Shown here piece after piece: positions 22,750 to 35,162 of a stretch of 64,000 nucleotides of DNA. Position 1 is the stretch's first letter, and each line of letters begins with the position of its first letter. Source of the DNA: Plazaster borealis (taxonomy: Eukaryota; Echinodermata; Asteroidea; Forcipulatida; Labidiasteridae); contig CM037462.1 in the NCBI GenBank assembly GCA_021014325.1, positions 11,638,501 to 11,702,500 on the forward strand, read 5' to 3'. A program made the translations under genes and the position numbers. The notes under the pieces were generated by a model. The model did no database searches. It was not told the DNA's origin and worked only from the letters and a program-made list of their open reading frames with translations.

Positions 22750-25700
22750 CTTGCAAAAACTCCAAACTGCAAACTGCAAACTGCAAACTTGAAACTGGAA
22801 ACTGGAAACTGGAAGCTGTGAACTGGAAACTGCAAACCTGAAACTGAAAACTGGAAAATGCAAGCTGGAAAATGCAAACTGGAAACTACGACTGGAAACT
22901 ACAAACTGGAAACTACAAACTGGAAACTACAAACTGGAAACTACAAGCTGGAAACTACAAACTGGAAACTACAAACTGGAAACTACAAACTGGAAACTAC
23001 AAACTGGAAACTACAAACTGGAAACTACAAACTGGAGACTACAAACTGGAGACTACAAACTGGAGACTACAAACTGGAGACTACAAACTAGAGACTACAA
23101 ACTAGAGACTACAAACTAGAGACTACAAACTGAAAACTACAAACTGGAAACTACAAACTGGAAACTACAAACTGGAAACTACAAACTGGAAACTACAAAC
23201 TGGAAACTACAAACTGGAAACTACAAACTGGAAACTACAAGCTGGAAACTACAAGCTGGAAACTACAAGCTGGAAACTACAAGCTGGAAACTACAAGCTG
23301 GAAACTACAAACTGGAAACTACAAACTGGAAACTACAAACTGGAAACTACAAACTGGAAACTACAAACTGGAAACTACAAACTGGAAACTACAAACTGGA
23401 AACTACAAACTGGAAACTACAAACTGGAAACTACAAACTGGAAACTACAAACTGGAAACTACAAACTGGAAACTACAAACTGAAAACTACAAACTGGAAA
23501 CTACAAACTGGAAACTACAAACTGGAAACTACAAACTGGAGACTACAAACTGGAGACTACAAACTGGAGACTACAAACTAGAGACTACAAACTGAAAACT
23601 ACAAACTGAAAACTACAAACTGGAAACTACAAACTGGAAACTACAAACTGGAAACTACAAACTGGAAACTACAAACTGGAAACTACAAACTGGAAACTAC
23701 AAACTGGAAACTACAAGCTGGAAACTACAAGCTGGAAACTACAAGCTGGAAACTACAAGCTGGAAACTACAAGCTGGAAACTACAAACTGGAAACTACAA
23801 ACTGGAAACTACAAACTGGAAACTACAAACTGGAAACTACAAACTGGAAACAACAAACTGGAAACTACAAACTGTAAACTACAAACTGGAACTACAAACT
23901 GGAAACTACAAGCTGGAAACTACAAACTGAAACTACAAACTGGAAACTACAAACTGGAAACTACAAACTGGAAACTACAAACTGGAAACTACAAACTGGA
24001 AACTACAAACTGAAACTACAAACTGGAAACTACAAACTGGAAACTACAAACTGGAAACTACAAACTGGAGACTACAAACTGGAGACTACAAACTGGAGAC
24101 TACAAACTGGAGGCTACAAACTGGAGACTACAAACTGGAGACTACAAACTGGACACTACAAACTGGAGACTACAAACTGAAAACTACAAACTGAAAACTA
24201 CAAACTGGAAACTACAAACTGGAAACTACAAACTGGAAACTACAAACTGGAAACTACAAACCGGAAACTACAAACCGGAAACTACAAACCGGAAACTACA
24301 AGCAGGAAACTACAAGCTGGAAACTACAAGCTGGAAACTACAAGCTGGAAACTACAAGCTGGAAACTACAAACTGGAAACTACAAACTGGAAACTACAAA
24401 CTGGAAACTACAAACTGGAAACTACAAACTGGAAACTACAAACTGGAAACTACAAACTGGAAACTACAAACTGGAAACTACAAACTGGAAACTACAAACT
24501 GGAAACTACAAACTGGAAACTACAAACTGGAAACTACAAACTGGAAACTACAACCTGGAACTACAAACTGGAAACTACAAACTGGAAACTACAAACTGGA
24601 AACTACAAACTGGAAACTACAAACTGGAAACTACAAACTGGAAACTACAAACTGGAAACTACAAACTGGAAACTACAAACTGGAAACTACAAACTGGAAA
24701 CTACAAACTGGAAACTACAAACTGGAAACTACAAGCTGGAAACTACAAGCTGGAAACTACAAGCTGGAAACTACAAGCTGAAAACTACAAACTGGAAACT
24801 ACAAACTGGAAACTACAAACTGGAAACTACAAACTGGAAACTACAAACTGGAAACTACCAACTGGAAACTACCAACTGGAAACTACCAACTGGAAACTAC
24901 AAACTGGAAACTACAAACTGGAAACTACAAACTGGAAACTACAAACTGGAAACTACAAACTGGAAACTACAAACTGGAAACTACAAACTGGAAACTACAA
25001 ACTGGAAACTACAAACTGGAAACTACAAACTGGAAACTACAAACTGGAAACTACAAACTGGAAACTACAAACTGGAAACTACAAACTGGAAACTACAAAC
25101 TTGAGACTACAAACTTGAGACTACAAACTTGAGACTACAAACTTGAGACTACAAACTGGAAACTACAAACTGGAAACTACAAACTGGAAACTACAAACTG
25201 GAAACTACAAACTGGAAACTACAAACTGGAAACTACAAACTGGAAACTACAAACTGGAAACTACAAACTGGAGACTACAAACTAGAGACTACAAACTGAA
25301 AACTACAAACTGGAAACTACAAACTGGAAACTACAAACTGGAAACTACAAACTGGAAACTACAAACTGGAAACTACAAACTGGAAACTACAAACTGGAAA
25401 CTACAAACTGGAAACTACAAGCTGGAAACTACAAGCTGGAAACTACAAGCTGGAAACTACAAGCTGGAAACTACAAACTGGAAACTACAAACTGGAAACT
25501 ACAAACTGGAAACTACAAACTGGAAACTACCAACTGGAAACTACAAACTGGAAACTACAAACTGGAGACTACAAACTGGAAACTACAAACTGGAAACTAC
25601 AAACTGGAAACTACAAACTGGAAACTACAAACTGGAAACTACAAACTGGAAACTACAAACTGGAAACTACAAACTGGAAACTACAAACTGGAAACTACAA

Positions 25701-28310
25701 ACTGGAAACTACAAACTGGAAACTACAAACTGGAAACTACAAACTGGAAACTACAAACTGGAAACTACAAACTGGAAACTACAAACTGGAAACTACAAAC
25801 TAGACACTACAAACTTGAGACTACAAACTGGAAACTACAAACTGGAAACTACAAACTGGAAACTACAAACTGGAAACTACAAACTGGAAACTACAAACTG
25901 GAAACTAAAACTGGAAACTACAAACTGGAAACTACAAACTGGAAACTACAAACTGGAAACTACAAACTGAAAACTACAAACTGGAAACTACAAACTGGAA
26001 ACTACCAACTGGAAACTACAAACTGGAAACTACAAACTGGAAACTACAAACTGGATACTACAAACTGGAAACTACAAACTGGAAACTACAAACTGGAAAC
26101 TACAAACTGGAGACTACAAACTGGAGACTACAAGCTGGAGACTACAAACTGGAGACTACAAACTGGAAACTACAAACTGAAAACTACAAACTGGAAACTA
26201 CAAACTGGAAACTACAAACTGGAAACTACAAACTGGAAACTACAAACTGGAAACTACCAACTGGAAACTACAAACTGGAAACTACAAACTGGAAACTACA
26301 AACTGGAAACTACAAACTGGAAACTACAAACTGGAAACTGCAAACTGGAAACTACAAACTGGAAACTACAAACTGGAAACTACAAACTGGAAACTACAAA
26401 CTGGAAACTACAAACTGGAAACTACAAACTGGAAACTACAAACTGGAAACTACAAACTGGAAACTACAAACTGGAAACTACAAACTGGAAACTACAAACT
26501 GGAAACTACAAACTGGAAACTACAAGCTGGAAACTACAAGCTGGAAACTACAAGCTGGAAACTACAAGCTGGAAACTACAAACTGGAAACTACAAACTGG
26601 AAACTACAAACTGGAAACTACAAACTGGAAACTACCAACTGGAAACTACCAACTGGAAACTACCAACTGGAAACTACAAACTGGAAACTACAAACTGGAA
26701 ACTACAAACTGGAAACTACAAACTGGAAACTACAAACTGGAAACTACAAACTGGAAACTACAAACTGGAAACTACAAACTGGAAACTACAAACTGGAAAC
26801 TACAAACTGCAAACTACAAACTGGAAACTACAAACTGCAAACTACAAACTGCAAACTACAAACTGGAAACTACAAACTGGAAACTACAAACTGGAAACTA
26901 CAAACTGGAAACTACAAACTGAAAACTACAAACTGGAAACTACAAACTGGAGACTACAAACTGGAGACTACAAACTAGAGACTACAAACTGAAAACTACA
27001 AACTGGAAACTACAAACTGGAAACTACAAACTGGAAACTACAAACTGGAAACTACAAACTGGAAACTACAAACTGGAAACTACAAACTGGAAACTACAAG
27101 CTGGAAACTACAAGCTGGAAACTACAAGCTGGAAACTACAAGCTGGAAACTACAAACTGGAAACTACAAACTGGAAACTACAAACTGGAAACTACAAACT
27201 GGAAACTACAAACTGGAAACTACAAACTGGAAACTACCAACTGGAAACTACAAACTGGAAACTACAAACTGGAGACTACAAACTGGAAACTACAAACTGG
27301 AAACTACAAACTGGAAACTACAACCTGGAAACTACAAACTGGATACTACAAACTGTAAACTACAAACTGGAAACTACAAACTGGAAACTACAAACTGGAA
27401 ACTACAAACTGGAAACTACAAACTGGAAACTACAAACTGGAAACTGCAAACTGGAAACTACAAACTGGAAACTACAAACTGGAAACTACAAACTAGAGAC
27501 TACAAACTTGAGACTACAAACTGGAAACTACAAACTGGAAACTACAAACTGGAAACTACAAACTGGAAACTACAAACTGGAAACTACAAACTGGAAACTA
27601 AAACTGGAAACTACAAACTGGAAACTACAAACTAGAAACTACAAACTGGAAACTACAAACTGAAAACTACAAACTGGAAACTACAAACTGGAAACTACCA
27701 ACTGGAAACTACAAACTGGAAACTACAAACTGGATACTACAAACTGGAAACTACAAACTGGAAACTACAAACTGGAAACTACAAACTGGAGACTACAAAC
27801 TGGAGACTACAAGCTGGAGACTACAAACTGGAGACTACAAACTGGAAACTACAAACTGAAAACTACAAACTGGAAACTACAAACTGGAAACTACAAACTG
27901 GAAACTACAAACTGGAAACTACAAACTGGAAACTACCAACTGGAAACTACAAACTGGAAACTACAAACTGGAAACTACAAACTGGAAACTGCAAACTGGA
28001 AACTACAAACTGGAAACTACAAACTGGAAACTACAAACTGGAAACTACAAACTGGAAACTACAAACTGGAAACTACAAACTGGAAACTACAAACTGGAAA
28101 CTACAAACTGGAAACTACAAACTGGAAACTACAAACTGGAAACTACAAACTGGAAACTGCAAACTAGAAACTGCAAACTGGAAACTACAAACTGCAAACT
28201 ACAAACTGCAAACTACAAACTGGAAACTACAAACTGGAAACTACAAACTGAAAACTACAGACTGGAAACTACAGACTGGAAACTACAAGCTGGAAACTAC
28301 AAGCTGAGAT
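22750..28310 (+). repeat. 5.5-kb satellite of a 14-bp unit
   Basis: About 390 head-to-tail copies of ACAAACTGGAAACT with variants: AAGCTGG, CTGGAGACT, CTAGAGACT, CTGAAAACT and CCAACTGG. Variants are grouped in blocks (runs of four or five AAGCTGG units; runs of GAGACT units) and the block order recurs, giving a higher-order period near 1.68 kb in the right half. The left margin (22750-22860) is a looser AAACTGC/AAACTGG mixture. No gene: forward frames are open only because the unit lacks stops. Confidence 0.97.
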
Positions 28311-28620
28311 TCCAGACTCCAAACCCCAAACTCCAAACTTCACCCTGAAATAAAGTCATATTCAAGAAATTTTTGTTAAAACCAAAAATAAGTACAATGT
28401 GTTTATATGCTAAAAATTGTGCATGATTTTTTTGCTATCTTCTCCTGAATCACACAACAGATTGAGCCCAACTTTTCACAAGTTTGTTATTTCATGTATA
28501 TGGCTGATCACACAATACATGAAAACTGTCTGTTACTATTTTGTCAGATATACCAATCCTGTCTCGCTTTTACTGGAGGGTTTTGTGTATACTTCAATCA
28601 AAACTACATGAAGAAAACAG

Positions 28621-29400
28621 GTGGAATGCACTTATCTGAGTTTTGTCAGGGTTAGCTCTCATAGGTTGGTCGAGTAGTATGGGATGAGCAGGGCATCGCT
28701 GAGGGACTCTTCCAACTTCACGAAAGACTGGTTCTGGGTGGTGATGCAGAGATCATCAGCGTAGAGGAAGCTCCTGGTGTTTGCATGGATCGGTTGGTTG
28801 TTCGTGTACACGTTAAAGAGCAGTGGTGCAAGCACACTTCCTTGTGGGAGGCCATTTTTCTGTCTGCGCCATCTGCTGATATTGCTGTTGAGGACCACAA
28901 AAAATCGCCGTTTGGACAGCCATGTCTGGATGAGTCCAGTCAGTCTCACATCCTTTGTCAGCTCAAAGACCTTCCTGGTGAGGATTCTGTGGTTCACGGT
29001 GTCGTAGGCAGCAGAGAGGTCAACGGAAGCAGCTCCGGTGATTAGCTTACCCTTATAGCCATCCTCAATGAACTGAGTGAGGTTTAGGAGTTGGCCAGTG
29101 CATGACTTTCTTGGCCTAAACCCTGCTTGTTCCGGGATGAGATGTTCATCCAAGAATGGGGCGATGCGGTTGAGGATAAGCCGCTCGAATAGCTGATATG
29201 TATGGCACAGTAGGGAGATAGGTCTGTAGCTCTTTGGCCTGGCTGGGTATTTGCCAGGCTTCAGCAGGGCAAAAACTTTGGCTTTCCTCCAGAGCTTTGG
29301 GATGTTCTTGGTGCTCAGGCATTGATTGAACATGTCTACGATAGGCCAGCCAAGACATCTACTTGTTGAAGGGTATATCTGTTTGAAAATGGTGAGCCTA
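28621..29400 (-). pseudogene. Non-LTR retrotransposon reverse transcriptase, right piece
   Basis: A frame running leftwards carries reverse transcriptase blocks in order: SYRPISLL, IPEQAGFRP, VDLSAAYDTV (motif A), NGLPQGSVLAPLLFN (motif B, ~28841) and YADD (motif C, ~28750). Jockey/I-like type by motif wording. The 5' part is absent, and downstream the coding similarity stops abruptly at 28621. Overlaps in content with the piece at 22110-22575 on the other side of the satellite. Confidence 0.85.
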
Positions 29401-29896
29401 CTGCAACACAAACAAACGATTAAAACAGTTAGTTTCACATAAATTACTTTTACCTGAGAATTTTGGTATACTGCAATCAAAACTAAATACAGAAAAATGA
29501 AAACTGAGAGAAAAAGTTCTGAGGAACTCATGCATTAGGTTGCTTTTGATTGTTGCAAACAAAATAAGCAAAACAATTTTGAGACCATAGAATGAAACTA
29601 ATCAAGCAAGTTGCAAACAAAATGCTAATTACCAACAGCTACCTTTTGTGACACAGACCTTTGACCCTTTTAAAAAAAAATTAAAAAGTGAAAAAAAAAC
29701 TTACATAATGCTAGATATATCTTGAGTTAGAAGATTTGTTTCTGGAAAGTTCCATTCATTCATAAAATGTACCCCCTTTGGGGTCAACAAAAACCATGGT
29801 CACACAAGGACTATCTCTTGTACCTTACATTTCAATACTGCTGGTGTGGTGTACATAACACCAAGTTCCGAATTAAATGTGTGCATACACTCCATC

Positions 29897-30083
29897 AGGG
29901 CCCAATTTCATAGAGGTGCTTAAGCAGAAAATAATTGCTTGATAATTTCCTGTTTAGCAGAAATGAGCAGGTTACACTTCACATGCTAAATGTGACATGG
30001 TATTTTGGCTGGTAACCTAATTCTGGTAAGCATAATTTTGTTGTGGTTAGTATACTTTTTGTGCTTCATCAGCTCCATGAAAT
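29897..30083. mobile_element. MITE-C copy
   Basis: Starts GGGCCCAATTTCATAGAGG and ends CAGCTCCATGAAATTGGCC. Confidence 0.85.
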
Positions 30084-30881
30084 TGGCCTTTGTGTCAAGT
30101 GGTTAAAGGCTTACTCACGTGTAACATGGGAACAATGTGTCAATTTCTCGCTGGTTGCAATGTCTGAAGCTCATGTTGTCTTGCCCACTTCTCAGGGCGC
30201 AAAATTTCCACTGAAACGCAAGCCCGAGGCCAGTGATTTTAGCGAGAGCCAGAAAACTCATGACCGAACAAGTTCGGCGGTCTTGTGTTTTCAAGTTGAT
30301 TAAGAATACCTCAATAGGTATTATCTGTAATAAAGACAAATTATATTCAAATGTTAACTTGATCTTTCAATTCTGTTGAGTGTTGAAGTATACACATAAG
30401 ACAAATGGAATAATATTCTCTTAGTGTTTTTTTTTCCAAATGAGAAACAGTTTATATGATAACCTGTTTACAGACAACAGTTTTTTTATCTGTTTGATTC
30501 TGGTCTTGTTAACAAATTTCTGGTCAAGTAAAAACTTTGGGCTACAAGCCCTGGTGGAGTCTTGTGGATTTTTCCTCCAATTTCAAGCCCTGTGGTTATG
30601 GAAAAATAGATTAGTTTTTATCCAAAAAAAATTGAATAAGAATAGTGATATCTGAAAATTGCTACCACCGTTTGAAATGAACTCTTTCACAGGATAGTTT
30701 TATTGCATATGTCTACATTTTATAGGGATCATTACCAAGTGTATACAGAACCTTCAATCAATGGGTGAATTAATTCAACAAAAAAGGTCAGAAGGCATCA
30801 AACAAATACAAACCTTACAATACGTCAATGTTTTGATTTAGACCACCGGGCTGATATCATTTCATTTTTGGTCTAGCTTAC

Positions 30882-30992
30882 CTTCACTGGTTTCCTGTAG
30901 TTGTCTTCGGAGAAGAAGTCAACTGGTAGCACTCTCCTCTTCTTGGGTAAGGGAACCGACAGATGCATGAAGGGGTCAAAGGTTATGGAAAC
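30882..30992 (-). CDS. Orphan exon resembling the USP19 deubiquitinase catalytic domain
   Basis: A 111-nt, 37-codon phase-0 exon between acceptor TTTTTGTTTAG and donor AAG|GTAAGC. It encodes VSITFDPFMHLSVPLP, then KKRRVLPVDFF and NYRKPVK. TFDPF followed by LsvPLP is a hallmark of ubiquitin-specific proteases just after the zinc-ribbon, and the VLPV-FF continuation resembles USP19 best (recalled, not searched). No neighbouring USP boxes (Cys or His box) are seen in the window, so this is an exon of a gene with very long introns, a rearranged gene or a remnant. Both splice sites and the frame are intact. Confidence 0.6.
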
Positions 30993-31499
30993 CTAAACAA
31001 AAATATATAATTTATTATTGAAAAATTACTTGACAGCAAGTAATCACAATTATTTTAATGGCAGACATGCAACTTTATCATTGTAAAAAAAAGAGAGAGA
31101 AAAGAGGAGGGAGTAGAGTCCAAAATTTTGGTCAAAAAAATTGGCGGCGGACATCGTTAGTTTAAGAAGTAAAAGGAAAACCACACAATTTTCAGGTATC
31201 TTTGTGTGGATCATTATATTCTCTTTTAAAATATCTTTCCAACCATATTCATTTCAAACAAACACTTCTCAGCTAACACAATACGTTGTTACAACGTTGC
31301 ACAAGGTTGTGATTAAAGGTTGCAATTTGGTCGATGGGGTGACGTTTTGACTACGTTGCAAGAACGTCAGATCTTAACATGATCTTCAACCAATGTTGTA
31401 CATTGCTTGCCTGTTGGTAATTTATGCAATGTTACCGAAAGGTTTTATACTTAATGTGTTCACAACATTGTATTTTGGTATTATTACAACGTAGTATTT

Positions 31500-31922
31500 A
31501 AATTAAGGCAACAACGTTATATTTTGGTCGTGACGAGAATGTTGTCTGCACGTTGTATTTTGGTTTTATCAAAACGTCATAAATCGCGGCGGTCATGTTG
31601 TCTTGACATTGTATTTTGGTAACATTAAAACGTAGTAATTATGTTAGACGAGCACGTTGTCTGCGCGTTGTATTTTGTTATCCTTAAAACGTAGTAATTA
31701 TGTTTTGACGAACACGATGTCTGCATGTTGTATTTTGGTTTTATCAAAATGTCATATTTAAATCGCGGCAGTCACGTTGTCTGCACGTTGTATTTTGGTA
31801 ACATTAAAACTTAGCAATTATGTTGTGACAAGCACATTGTCTGCACGTTGTATTTTGGTAACATTAAAACGTAGCAATTATGTTGTGATGAGCACGTTGT
31901 CTGCACGTTGTATTTTGGTTTT
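31500..31922 (+). repeat. 60-bp tandem repeat
   Basis: CTGCACGTTGTATTTTGGT recurs at 31546, 31602, 31661, 31721, 31781, 31841 and 31901. Two alternating subtypes differ after TTTTGGT (AACATTAAAACGTAG or TTTTATCAAAACGTC). Degenerate ACGTTG-rich sequence extends left to ~31280. Confidence 0.92.
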
Positions 31923-31969
31923 ATCAGTGCTTTTCAGCCAGAGTTCTTGTACTGCATCAAAGTGTCATT

Positions 31970-32272
31970 TGGGACAGACGTCAGGAGTGTTATTCGTGAC
32001 AGACGTCAGGAGTGTCATTCGTGACAGACGTCAGGAGTGTCATTCGTGACAGACGTCAGGAGTGTCATTCGTGACAGACGTCAGGAGTGTCATTCGTGAC
32101 AGACGTCAGGAGTGTCATTCATGATGACAGACGTTAGGAATGTCATTTGTGACAGACGTCAGGTGTGTCATTCGTGACCAACGTCAGGGGTGTCATTCGT
32201 TACAGACGTCAGGATTGTCATTTGTGACAGACGTCAGGAGTGTCATTCATGACAGACGTCAGGTGGTTCCAT
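31970..32272 (+). repeat. 25-bp tandem repeat with ACGTCAGG core
   Basis: About twelve copies of GACAGACGTCAGGAGTGT plus CATTCGT, exactly 25 bp apart in the left half. Confidence 0.95.
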
Positions 32273-32374
32273 ACATGACAGACATGGCACACTCGAAATG
32301 TCCATCATTAATATGACTATTTTTATCATGTATCTAGAACACTTCAACGCACACAATGGTATTTATATACGCAC

Positions 32375-32511
32375 CTTGAGTTTGGATGGAGCACAGGATC
32401 TGAATTTGCCTGACCAAAGTGACCTTATGATGAGCACAACAAAGCTCAAGATCAGTGTACCAACGGTACCCAGCAGGTTACTGTAGTTGATCTCTATCTT
32501 CATATTCAAAT
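32375..32511 (-). CDS. Candidate exon with a membrane segment, phase-compatible with the USP-like exon
   Basis: 137 nt between acceptor TTTTCACAG and donor AAG|GTGCGT; only one frame is open. It encodes KIEINYSNLLGTVG and a hydrophobic run (TLILSFVVLII), then RSLWSGKFRSCAPSKLK. It ends in phase 0 exactly as required by the exon at 30882-30992. SLWSGKFRS could correspond to the DLFQGQYKS-like stretch before the USP zinc-ribbon, but the two CxxC pairs are absent. Function not recognised. Confidence 0.4.
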
Positions 32512-32888
32512 CTGTGAAAATGTCATCAAAATAGCAAACAGGAAAATAAACTGTAGCACTTTAATTAATAATTAGTCAAAAATATCTACATATAAGCCTT
32601 CGTAGCAACAACCTACTGCATGAAATACAATGAAGAAAAACAACTTCAACCAGCAAGGTGAAGCGGTTTTTGCTACAAAAGCATGTTTTTACTAGTAAGT
32701 AATAAGTGTTTTAAAAAAAATTGTTCTGCAATTACCGGACTTACATGTACATGGCTACACACTAATTAGGGGCCATTCAGAGTAGTGAATGTAACAAAAA
32801 TTCAGAAAAAATGAAAATCGAAATTCAGTTTTGTTTAAACAAATTACATATATATATATTAACAAATGATAAAGAAGAAAAAAAATAC

Positions 32889-32961
32889 CCAGCTGGCCAA
32901 GTTCGTTAATTTCATTCCTGATTAAACTACAAAGTTGTTTGTTTAAGCCAGGAAAAGCCAT
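32889..32961 (-). CDS. Possible upstream coding exon (weak)
   Basis: ATG at 32961 opens MAFPGLNKQLCSLIRNEINE and LGQL, then a split codon G|AT before donor GTATTT. The leftover base fits the two-base start of the 32375-32511 exon. An in-frame stop lies just upstream of the ATG, so this would be a first coding exon. The donor is weak and I recognise no homologue. Confidence 0.2.
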
Positions 32962-33158
32962 TGAAAACTACTAATGTTGGATACCTTTAGTCTGAAATAT
33001 CCAGTTCATTTGAGGCATTACTTTGTTCTTCAGTGTATTGATTATATCATGAAGCCATTCAATGTCTAAATTTTTTAACATAGACGTTAAACTTGGAAAA
33101 ACAAGATTTGTTTGTTAATGTTTTTGCTGGCTATAAAAAAGCTCCTAGGCAAGTGTGC

Positions 33159-33302
33159 TTTAAAGGCACGTACACGTTTGGTAATTGTCAAAGACCAGTG
33201 TTCTCACTTGGTGTATCCCAACATATGCATAAAATAACAAGCCTTAGTTTTTATGCTAATATTTGTTTTGAGTCATTACCAAACAAGTACGATACCTTTA
33301 AT
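33159..33302 (+). mobile_element. MITE-A copy, internally deleted
   Basis: Both ends are present, but only ~143 bp remain; the middle ~210 bp are missing. Confidence 0.85.
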
Positions 33303-33582
33303 TACATGGTCATTCCATGCAGTCCTTTTATCCTTACAGCAGAAAAACATATTTTGCTTTAGGCATGTCAGGGTATTCAATTATGAAGGTTATTTTAATA
33401 CTTCTTTAACTTTAGATGATGCACGAATGTTATTTCGATTTTATAGCCATGCACCACTGTGTGGTGATGATAAGCACTGTGTACGTACTCAAAAATCCAC
33501 CGATCCAATTTACACGTGCGGTCAAGTATTGGTAGCCGGCAAGAGGCTGTTTTGATCTTGCGAAATGTCTAACTGTATGCAG

Positions 33583-33947
33583 TTTAAAGGCATCGTACAC
33601 GTTTGGCAATTGTCAAAGACCAATGTTCTCATTTGGTGTATCCCAACATATGCATAAAATAAGCTTGTGAAAATTTGGGCCCAATTGGTCATCGAAGTTG
33701 CAAGAAAATGATGAAAGAAAATACACCCTTGTTGTACAAATTTGTGTGCTTTCAGTTAGGAATAAAAACTTCTTGCAAGAAGTTTAATTTTTTTAGTGAG
33801 AAATTACCTCTTTCTCAAAAACTACATAACTTCAGAGGGAGTCGTTTCTCACAATGTTTTATATTACTATCAACAGCTCTCCGTTGCTCGTTACCAAGTA
33901 AGTTTTTATGCTTTTGCGTAATTACCAAACGTGTACGATACCTTTAA
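33583..33947 (+). mobile_element. MITE-A copy
   Basis: Full-length, TTTAAAGGCATCGTACACG to CGATACCTTTAA, flanked by TTAA on both sides. Confidence 0.92.
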
Positions 33948-34424
33948 GGCATGTAAGGTGAACATGTAAAAACATGATACGTTTGAAGAGGGATATGTCA
34001 ACAAAACATGCATTTTGATACACTAAACCATGGAGGTAGGATTGCTAAACTAAGCATGCACGCAAAGCAGTCACTTCTGGCAGCCAATCACTAAATAAGC
34101 ATGGTTTCCAGATTCCAGTACATTAGTAACGACGAGGAATCAATACGCCACACTGCCCAAGGCAGTATATTCGGCGGCAAGTTTTCCGCTGCATGCCACC
34201 AATTTATCTCTCTTAATTTAGGTCAAATTACACTGAATTATATTCTTACCTATCAAGAAGGGTTAACCGGATATACAGCAAGAAAACAGGCAGAATTTTA
34301 AAAATTCTAAATGCTTTAAAAGGTGACCAAAAATCGCAGTGAGATGAAAATAACAAGACAGAATTCACTCAAGATGTCGTCGTGTCTTCGTTCAGAAAAT
34401 TATGTCAAAGCCCGCGAAAAGGCA

Positions 34425-34572
34425 ACCTCGTCCCCATGGTTTACTTTATTTCCAACCATGTTTACAATTATATAGTAAGAGAGCGGTCAACCTCGTACTG
34501 CTCGACACACCTTGGGGAGAGACTGGTCAACCTCGTACTGCTCGACACACCTTGGGGACGAGGTTGGAGAAA
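34425..34572. mobile_element. Short element with CCTCGTCCCCA ends
   Basis: CCTCGTCCCCATGGTTTAC at the left, CTTGGGGACGAGG at the right, with two direct copies of CAACCTCGTACTGCTCGACA inside. The same family is at 54817-55012. Confidence 0.8.
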
Positions 34573-34714
34573 AGGATTTTGCGCGGGGGCGCTGTACAAA
34601 AGATAATCTTCGTCACAAGTAAGCATTACGTCACTAGTATTTTACGTCATCAAAATAAGCAAAAATGAATTGGGGGATTCATTCCATGTTCATACACTCG
34701 TCACATTCTTCCCC

Positions 34715-34830
34715 CTGGCGTCTGTATGACTGTGGTTAATTAACAACTAACTAGTGACCCAAATTAGCCAGCCCAAAAAGTCGGTATGCCCAGTGTAACA
34801 TTAATTTGTGTTCATAATGAAGGGTACAAA
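34715..34830 (-). repeat. Isolated inverted copy of the ~200-bp repeat
   Basis: GGTTAATTAACAACTAACTAGTG and TTCATAATGAAGGGTACAAAAT are the complement of the tandem cluster's blocks. Confidence 0.75.
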
Positions 34831-34844
34831 ATTTAATTACTTTT

Positions 34845-35162
34845 AAAGGCATCATACACGTTTAGTAATGACTCTGATAATTAATGGCAAAAAAACCTTA
34901 TTTGGTAAGAACTACAGCAGCTTTGGATAGTATAATGCATTTTGAGAATCGTTTTACTTCGAAGTACTACGGTTTTGGAAAAATATATCAGTTTTTATCC
35001 CCCAAAACATTCGAATCTGACTCAGAGTGTATATTATTTCAATGCAGATTATTCTTCCTGCGTGCATAACCGCTCCAGTTTTTCGGCACTAAAAAACGCT
35101 ACCACCTTTTGAAATGAAATGTTCAAAGGTTAGTTTTATGGTATAGGCTATAGGATTGAAAC
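34845..35162. mobile_element. MITE-B copy, right end missing
   Basis: Starts TTTTAAAGGCATCATACACG and contains the family blocks TACTTCGAAGTACTACGG-like, ATTCTTCCTGCGTG and CTACCACCTTTTGAAATG. It breaks off where the hAT-like element begins. Confidence 0.85.

Noticed and set aside
25143..25970. 275-codon open frame with 14-residue repeats
   Set aside because: It is the satellite read through; frames are open because the unit lacks stops, and no splice sites or non-repeat coding sequence flank it.
22750..28310. CRISPR array
   Set aside because: No spacers; the units are contiguous 14-mers in an animal genome.
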